Assembly (NCBI GenBank): GCA_017620025.1
Contig: JAFZRF010000006.1
Location: 1 to 64,000 of the forward strand
From: Ruminococcus sp.
Lineage (GTDB): Bacteria > Bacillota > Clostridia > Oscillospirales > Ruminococcaceae
DNA length: 64,000 nucleotides
Direction of reading: 5' to 3'
Position numbers and translations under genes: made by a program. Within the stretch, counting starts at the first letter, position 1, and each line of letters begins with the position of its first letter. Below are positions 61,585-64,000 of this stretch, one piece after another. The notes under the pieces were generated by a model that saw only the letters and a list, made by a program, of their open reading frames with translations, was not told the DNA's origin and made no database searches.

Positions 61585-63576
61585 ATGCAGAGAATTGGAG
61601 TATTTGTCTGTCACTGCGGCACCAACATTGCCGCTACGGTAGACGTAAAGGCAGTTGCCGAAGCTCTCGGCCATGAGCCGGGCGTAGTCATCTCCCAGGA
61701 CTATCAGTATATGTGTTCCGAGTCGGGACAGAACCTCGTAAAGAATGCAATCAAGGAGCATAACCTTACAGGTATCGTTGTCTGCTCCTGCTCGCCCCGT
61801 ATGCACGAGAACACATTCAGAAAGGCAGCAGCATCAGCCGGCCTTAATCCTTACCTCGTAGAGATAGCAAATATCCGTGAGCAGTGCTCCTGGATCCACA
61901 AGGAGATCGCCACAGCTACCGACAAGGCTATAATCCTTGGCAAGGCAGCTGTAGCAAAGGTACACCTCAACGCACCTCTTACCGCAGGCGAGAGCCCGGT
62001 AGTCAAGAGAGCGCTGGTTATCGGCGGCGGTATCGCCGGTATCCAGACAGCACTTGATATCGCAGAGGCTGGCTTCGACGTTGATATCGTCGAGAAGCAG
62101 CCCACTATCGGCGGCAAGATGGCACAGATCGACAAGACATTCCCGACACTCGACTGCGCCGCCTGTATCCTCACTCCCAAGATGGTTGAGGCTTCACAGA
62201 ACGAAAAGATACATATCTACTCCTTCAGCGAGGTAACGGACGTCAAGGGCTTCGTGGGGAACTTCACCGTAACGATCAAGCGCAAGGCACGCTTTGTTGA
62301 CGAGACCAAGTGTACCGGATGCGGACTCTGTACCGAGAAGTGCCCGATGAAGAAGGTACCCAACGAGTTCAATATGGGACTCGACAACAGAACAGCTATC
62401 TATATCCCGTTTGCACAGGCAGTACCGAAGGTCGCAACAATTGACCCTAACTACTGCATGATGATGAAGACAGGCAAGTGCGGAGTCTGCTCAAAGGTCT
62501 GCTCCGTAGGCGCTATCGACTACAAGCAGGAGGATAAGTTCATCGAGGAGAGATACGGTGCTATCGTTGTAGCTACAGGTTTCAATCCGATAAACCTTGA
62601 CAAGTACGATGAATTCGCATATAACCAGTGTGCCGATGTAGTAACATCACTCGAGCTCGAGAGACTCATGAATGCTGCCGGCCCCAACGGCGGTACGCTT
62701 CTGCGTCCCTCCGACAAGACTCATCCGCATACCATAGTATTCGTACAGTGCGTAGGCAGCAGATGTGACGACGAGAAGGGAAAGCCCTACTGCTCCAAGA
62801 TCTGCTGTATGTATACCGCAAAGCACGCAATGCTCATACGTGAGAAATACCCGGATACCGAGGTATACGTATTCTATATAGACGTCCGTACTCCCGGCAA
62901 GAACTTCGATGAGTTCTACCGCCGTGCAGTTGAGCAGTACAATGTTCACTACATCAAGGGCATGGTCGGCAAGGTAACACCTAAGTCCGACGGTAAGATA
63001 GACGTACAGGCATCAGACCTTATCGCAAACGAGCAGCTTCATATCAACGCAGATATGGTGGTCCTTGCAGCAGCAATAGAGCCTGACAAGACCGCACGTC
63101 CTCTTGCAACGATGCTCACAACACAGATGGACACCAACGATTTCTTCACCGAGGCTCATCCGAAGCTTCGTCCTGTAGAGAGCGCAACAGCCGGTATATT
63201 CCTCTCAGGTGCCTGCCAGGGACCGAAGGATATCCCCGAGACAGTTGCACAGGGCAGTGCCGCAGCCGCAAAGGCTATCGGACTTCTCTGCAAGAACAGC
63301 ATTACCTGCAATCCATGTGTTGCACACTCCAACGAGCTTATGTGCAACGGCTGTTCAGCCTGTGAGAAGGTATGCCCCTACGGCGCTATCACATATCAGG
63401 ACAAGGAATTCAGGATGCCCGACAGGACTACTGCTATACGCCGTGTGGCAAGTGTCAACCCGGCAGTATGCCAGGGCTGCGGCGCTTGTACAGTTGCCTG
63501 TCCTTCCGGAGCTATGGATCTCAACGGCTTCTCTAACAGTCAGATAATGGCGGAGGTAGACGCAATATGCAAGTAA
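61585..63576 (+). CDS. hdrA: Heterodisulfide reductase subunit A-like flavoprotein
   Basis: A 663-residue HdrA, the FAD-containing electron-bifurcating subunit. Order: an N-terminal domain with VCHCGTNIAATVD (about 1-135); the FAD fold with GGGIAGIQTALDIAEAG (about 150); the conserved PTLDCAACILTPKM; a ferredoxin insert (CTGCGLCTEKCP and CGVCSKVCSVG); the rest of the flavin domain; and a C-terminal double ferredoxin with CNGCSACEKVCP and CQGCGACTVACP. In methanogens and some bacteria HdrA splits electrons from H2, formate or NADH between ferredoxin and a disulfide. Confidence 0.93.
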   Translation: MQRIGVFVCHCGTNIAATVDVKAVAEALGHEPGVVISQDYQYMCSESGQNLVKNAIKEHNLTGIVVCSCSPRMHENTFRKAAASAGLNPYLVEIANIREQCSWIHKEIATATDKAIILGKAAVAKVHLNAPLTAGESPVVKRALVIGGGIAGIQTALDIAEAGFDVDIVEKQPTIGGKMAQIDKTFPTLDCAACILTPKMVEASQNEKIHIYSFSEVTDVKGFVGNFTVTIKRKARFVDETKCTGCGLCTEKCPMKKVPNEFNMGLDNRTAIYIPFAQAVPKVATIDPNYCMMMKTGKCGVCSKVCSVGAIDYKQEDKFIEERYGAIVVATGFNPINLDKYDEFAYNQCADVVTSLELERLMNAAGPNGGTLLRPSDKTHPHTIVFVQCVGSRCDDEKGKPYCSKICCMYTAKHAMLIREKYPDTEVYVFYIDVRTPGKNFDEFYRRAVEQYNVHYIKGMVGKVTPKSDGKIDVQASDLIANEQLHINADMVVLAAAIEPDKTARPLATMLTTQMDTNDFFTEAHPKLRPVESATAGIFLSGACQGPKDIPETVAQGSAAAAKAIGLLCKNSITCNPCVAHSNELMCNGCSACEKVCPYGAITYQDKEFRMPDRTTAIRRVASVNPAVCQGCGACTVACPSGAMDLNGFSNSQIMAEVDAICK

Positions 63577-64000
63577 ACGAGAATACCAATTTTGAGCCTG
63601 TTATCGTTGCATTCTGCTGCAACTGGTGTTCATACGCCGGTGCCGATCTTTCCGGTACAAACAGACTCAACTATCCGACTAATGTAAAGATAATCAGAGT
63701 TCCCTGTTCATGCAGAGTGAACCCGATGTTTATACTCAGGGCATTCCAGAAGGGCGCTGACGGAGTTATCCTCTGCGGCTGCCATCCCGGAGACTGCCAC
63801 TACACCTCAGGAAACTACTTTACCCGCCGCAGGATAACCCTCCTGTACAGTATGCTTGATTTCCTCGGTATCGAGAGAGACCGCACAAGACTGGAATGGG
63901 TATCCGCTGCTGAGGGTGCCAAGTTTGCTGCTACGATGCAGGAATTCACCGATGCCGTAAGGAAGCTCGGCCCTAACCGGAGATTGGAGGATCTGAGATG
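63567..64000 (+). CDS. MvhD-type hydrogenase/Hdr iron-sulfur subunit (to window edge)
   Basis: At least 144 residues of an MvhD-like [2Fe-2S] protein that docks electron donors to HdrA. Cysteines lie in AFCCNWCSYAGADL, RVPCSCRVNP and LCGCHPGDCHY. Its ATG overlaps the hdrA end by 10 bases, and GGAGG lies in front. The final bases (AGATG) would give a TGA stop if the next base is A, together with an ATG for a next gene, so the gene is probably almost complete. The electron donor (formate dehydrogenase, hydrogenase or a NADH module) must lie outside the window. Confidence 0.9.
   Translation, partial: MQVNENTNFEPVIVAFCCNWCSYAGADLSGTNRLNYPTNVKIIRVPCSCRVNPMFILRAFQKGADGVILCGCHPGDCHYTSGNYFTRRRITLLYSMLDFLGIERDRTRLEWVSAAEGAKFAATMQEFTDAVRKLGPNRRLEDLR

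Noticed and set aside
1..64000. tRNA, rRNA, CRISPR arrays, prophage or transposase genes
   Set aside because: I looked for the usual hallmarks on both strands and found none; the only repeats are the 176-bp element and small hairpins.

Overview
The window looks like a chromosomal stretch from a low-to-moderate GC, fibre-degrading Firmicute of the Ruminococcus type (Oscillospiraceae). The evidence is three secreted proteins with type I dockerins (a CotH-kinase/CBM6 protein, a CE1 esterase with a CBM22-like module and a protein of unknown role), clear AGGAGG ribosome sites, TTGACA-N17-TATAAT promoters, and Gram-positive families throughout. There are no rRNA, tRNA, CRISPR, phage or transposase genes. 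The assignment is inferred from gene content alone.

Layout. 1-2.7 kb: the edge of a secreted-protein gene, a cupin protein, a LURP-one-like protein and a lipoprotein. 3.0-10.6 kb: an iron locus with feoA-feoA-feoB, a tiny FeoB-associated Cys-rich protein, a DUF2325 protein, a DUF3793 protein, a flavodoxin, a sortase-type surface protein with an apparent frameshift behind its signal peptide, and a ferric-reductase-like membrane protein fused to a flavinylatable FMN-binding domain. A repeated palindrome, GTTAG-N6-CTAAC, marks feoA, feoB and the DUF2325 gene. 11.3-15.1 kb: a PiT phosphate transporter with its DUF47 partner, a small FMN-split-barrel protein and an MFS transporter. 15.2-25.5 kb (minus strand): the dockerin genes, a methyltransferase/GNAT-DUF4298 pair and an unknown membrane protein. 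25.8-28.3 kb: an ECF sigma factor, a zinc-finger anti-sigma protein and a DUF4097 lipoprotein, behind an ECF-type promoter.

28.3-40.0 kb is bracketed by two inverted copies of a 176-bp multi-hairpin repeat. It holds a GyrI-like protein, a three-gene signalling cluster (REC-GGDEF-REC; hybrid kinase with HPt; hybrid kinase fused to a DegV lipid-binding domain) and a MacB/FtsX-type ABC transporter. 40.0-48.1 kb (minus strand) is a riboflavin operon behind an FMN riboswitch with a terminator. Its rib genes (ribD, ribE, ribBA, ribH) are interleaved with a DUF4097-like lipoprotein, a membrane protein, a histidine phosphatase, a HAD phosphatase and an M3-like lipoprotein peptidase.

48.1-64 kb is housekeeping and redox metabolism: lon-engB-lysA, then aconitase, TraX-like and two small membrane proteins, isocitrate dehydrogenase and Rex, then fumarase followed by hdrB-hdrC-hdrA-mvhD running off the edge. 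The aconitase promoter overlaps a near-consensus Rex operator, so Rex probably controls the operon that encodes it. Together these genes suggest an anaerobe that makes 2-oxoglutarate through a partial TCA branch, tunes it to NADH/NAD+, and has an Hdr-type flavin-based bifurcation module.

The parts most worth a second look are the iron locus with its shared palindrome, the kinase-DegV signalling cluster between inverted repeats, and the Rex-type sites.
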